Origin: Gammaproteobacteria bacterium
GTDB lineage: Bacteria > Pseudomonadota > Gammaproteobacteria > Pseudomonadales > Pseudomonadaceae
Assembly (NCBI GenBank): GCA_012800475.1
Contig: JAAZJF010000251.1
Coordinates: forward strand, 1-15,897
Reading direction: 5' to 3'
DNA: 15,897 nucleotides
Shown here: in pieces, positions 14,395 to 15,897 of the stretch
Position numbering within the stretch: the stretch's first letter is position 1
How the letters are laid out: each line of letters starts with the position of its first letter
The notes under the pieces: generated by a model
What the model was told of the DNA's origin: nothing
The model's input: only the letters and a program-made list of their open reading frames with translations
The model's database searches: none
Made by a program: the position numbers and the translations under genes

Positions 14395-15897
14395 TTATAA
14401 GCCGTTTTTAGCTTTATATTCGCGACGACGACGGTGCAATACAGGCTCAGTGTAACCATTAGGCTGCGCACGACCTTGCAGTACCAACTCCAATGACGCT
14501 TGGAACGCGATGTTGTCATCGAAGTTCGGTGCCATTGGATTGTAAATTGGGTCGTCGGCGTTCTGGCGGTCAACCACGACAGCCATACGCTTCATGGTTT
14601 CAACAATTTGCTCTTCAGTGACGATACCGTGACGTAACCAGTTGGCCATGTGCTGGCTGGAAATACGCAGTGTGGCACGGTCTTCCATCAAGCCAACATC
14701 ATTGATATCGGGTACTTTCGAGCAACCGACACTGTGATCAATCCAGCGTACAACGTAGCCCAAGATACCTTGTGCGTTGTTGTCGAGTTCGTGCTGAATT
14801 TCTTCTGCAGTCCAGTCGGTGCTCGGCGCTAAAGGAATGGTCAAAATGTCATCTAAAGATGCAAACTGACGTGCTTTCAACTCTTGCTGACGGGCAAACA
14901 CATCCACTTCATGGTAGTGCAGTGCGTGCAAGGTTGCTGCTGTCGGTGAAGGTACCCAAGCGGTATTGGCACCGGATTTTGGGTGACCAATTTTCTGCTC
15001 AAGCATCGCTGCCATCAAGTCAGGCATAGCCCACATACCCTTACCAATTTGTGCAACGCCCGATAGACCTGTTGCCAGACCCGTATCGACGTTCCAGTCT
15101 TCGTAGGATGCAATCCACTTCTCACCGCGCATGGCTGTTTTGCGCACCATCACGCCCGCTTCCATAGAGGTGTGAATCTCATCACCGGTACGGTCAAGGA
15201 AACCTGTGTTAATAAACACAACACGCTCTTTCGCAGCAGCAATACAGGCTTTGAGGTTAATCGTAGTACGACGCTCCTCATCCATAATGCCCATTTTCAG
15301 CGTATTGCGAGCCAGACCTAAAACGTCTTCGGTACGTGCAAACAATTCATCGGCAAAGGCTGCTTCTTCTGGACCGTGCATTTTTGGTTTAACAATGTAC
15401 ATACTGCCCGTGCGGCTGTTTTGGCGCGTGGTGTTGCCATTGAGGTTGTGCATCGCAATTAAGCTGGTGAACAACGCATCCATAATACCTTCTGGCAGCT
15501 CGTTACCTTGCTCATCCAAAATCGCCGGGTTGGTCATTAAGTGGCCAACGTTACGGATAAACAGCAATGAACGACCGTGCAACGTAACATCTTCACCGTT
15601 TAAGCCGGTGTAGACGCGGTCTGGGTTCATCACACGGGTAAAGGTTTTACCACCTTTAGCAACGTCTTCAGCCAAGTCGCCTTTCATCAGGCCTAACCAG
15701 TTGCTGTAGACCAAGGTTTTATCGTCAGCATCAACTGCTGCGATGGAGTCTTCACAGTCCATAATGGTGGTCAGTGCTGACTCAACCAATACGTCTTTGA
15801 TACCGGCAGCATCGGTCTGGCCGATCATGGTGCTGGCATCAATTTGGATTTCAAAGTGCAAACCGTTATTTTTCAATAAAACTACAGTCGGCGCTGC
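14395..15897 (-). CDS. glcB: Malate synthase G (partial, N-terminus outside window)
   Basis: Condenses glyoxylate with acetyl-CoA to malate, the second step of the glyoxylate shunt and the route for glycolate use. The C-terminal 500 residues are visible; the frame stays open to the window edge (AAPTVVLLKNNGLHFE), and about 225 residues of the usual 725 or so are missing. Recognisable blocks are TIMDCEDSIAAVDADDK, HGRSLLFIRNVGHLMTN (glyoxylate-binding arginine), GIMDEERRTTINLKACI and FINTGFLDRTGDEIHTSMEAG (Mg2+-binding acidic residues), GIGKGMWAMPDLM-type loop, and GLMEDRATLRISSQ, which contains the catalytic aspartate (Asp631 in E. coli numbering). The C-terminus EPVLHRRRREYKAKNGL is the classic ending of pseudomonad GlcB. 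The start at 15876 is internal to the gene, not a real start. A strong terminator follows the stop. Confidence 0.97.
   Translation of the reverse strand, partial: AAPTVVLLKNNGLHFEIQIDASTMIGQTDAAGIKDVLVESALTTIMDCEDSIAAVDADDKTLVYSNWLGLMKGDLAEDVAKGGKTFTRVMNPDRVYTGLNGEDVTLHGRSLLFIRNVGHLMTNPAILDEQGNELPEGIMDALFTSLIAMHNLNGNTTRQNSRTGSMYIVKPKMHGPEEAAFADELFARTEDVLGLARNTLKMGIMDEERRTTINLKACIAAAKERVVFINTGFLDRTGDEIHTSMEAGVMVRKTAMRGEKWIASYEDWNVDTGLATGLSGVAQIGKGMWAMPDLMAAMLEQKIGHPKSGANTAWVPSPTAATLHALHYHEVDVFARQQELKARQFASLDDILTIPLAPSTDWTAEEIQHELDNNAQGILGYVVRWIDHSVGCSKVPDINDVGLMEDRATLRISSQHMANWLRHGIVTEEQIVETMKRMAVVVDRQNADDPIYNPMAPNFDDNIAFQASLELVLQGRAQPNGYTEPVLHRRRREYKAKNGL

Noticed and set aside
15206..15613. 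135-codon open frame antisense to glcB
   Set aside because: It is a shadow of the conserved malate synthase frame with no domain, and no ribosome-binding site was evident.
1..15897. CRISPR arrays, insertion sequences, tRNA genes, phage or defence genes
   Set aside because: No regularly spaced repeats, transposase-like frames, tRNA-like folds or terminal repeats were found; every long frame belongs to a recognised housekeeping or metabolic family, except the DUF294 protein, which is reported.

Overview
This window looks like chromosomal DNA from a gammaproteobacterium of the Pseudomonadaceae. The deduced proteins read like Pseudomonas orthologues (HexR, Zwf, PckA, AmgR/AmgS, Tex, GshA, GlcB). 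Base composition is only moderate in GC, with many TTA/TTG leucine codons, so a reduced or lower-GC relative of Pseudomonas (Thiopseudomonas/Denitrificimonas-like) is more likely than a classical high-GC species. That placement is inference from protein resemblance and codon use; no 16S or search was available.

Layout. The 5' edge holds the N-terminal part of hexR (minus strand), divergent from zwf (plus strand). A perfect 15-bp palindrome that fits the HexR operator lies between them. zwf ends at a bidirectional terminator facing pckA. A minus-strand block then runs, in transcription order, amgR/ompR - amgS/envZ - hslR - hslO - pckA. amgR is divergent from tex, and tex is followed by gshA on the plus strand. 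gshA converges on a translationally coupled minus-strand pair, a cNMP/CBS/DUF294 nucleotidyltransferase-like protein followed by a DEDDh exonuclease. The 3' edge holds the C-terminal two thirds of glcB (minus strand), closed by a strong intrinsic terminator.

How the genes relate. Three genes sit at carbon branch points: zwf (entry to the Entner-Doudoroff/pentose phosphate routes), pckA (gluconeogenesis) and glcB (glyoxylate shunt). HexR, a KDPG-sensing repressor, is the visible regulator. The remaining genes concern stress and envelope homeostasis: AmgRS, Hsp15, Hsp33, Tex and glutathione synthesis. The pckA-hslO-hslR-amgS-amgR-tex-gshA order matches the Pseudomonas aeruginosa chromosome (PA5192-PA5203, from memory) with a few genes missing. 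The hexR/zwf, DUF294/exonuclease and glcB segments come from elsewhere in that reference order, so the window joins several ancestral blocks.

All nine gaps between genes are shorter than 250 bp. They hold a bidirectional terminator, a second intrinsic terminator and several unexplained inverted repeats. I saw no mobile element, CRISPR array, tRNA, rRNA or phage gene, and no convincing new multi-gene system. The best leads are regulatory: the pckA leader repeat that shares half-sites with the HexR operator, the terminator-like hairpin in the tex leader, the perfect 10-bp repeat upstream of gshA, and the uncharacterised DUF294-exonuclease pair.
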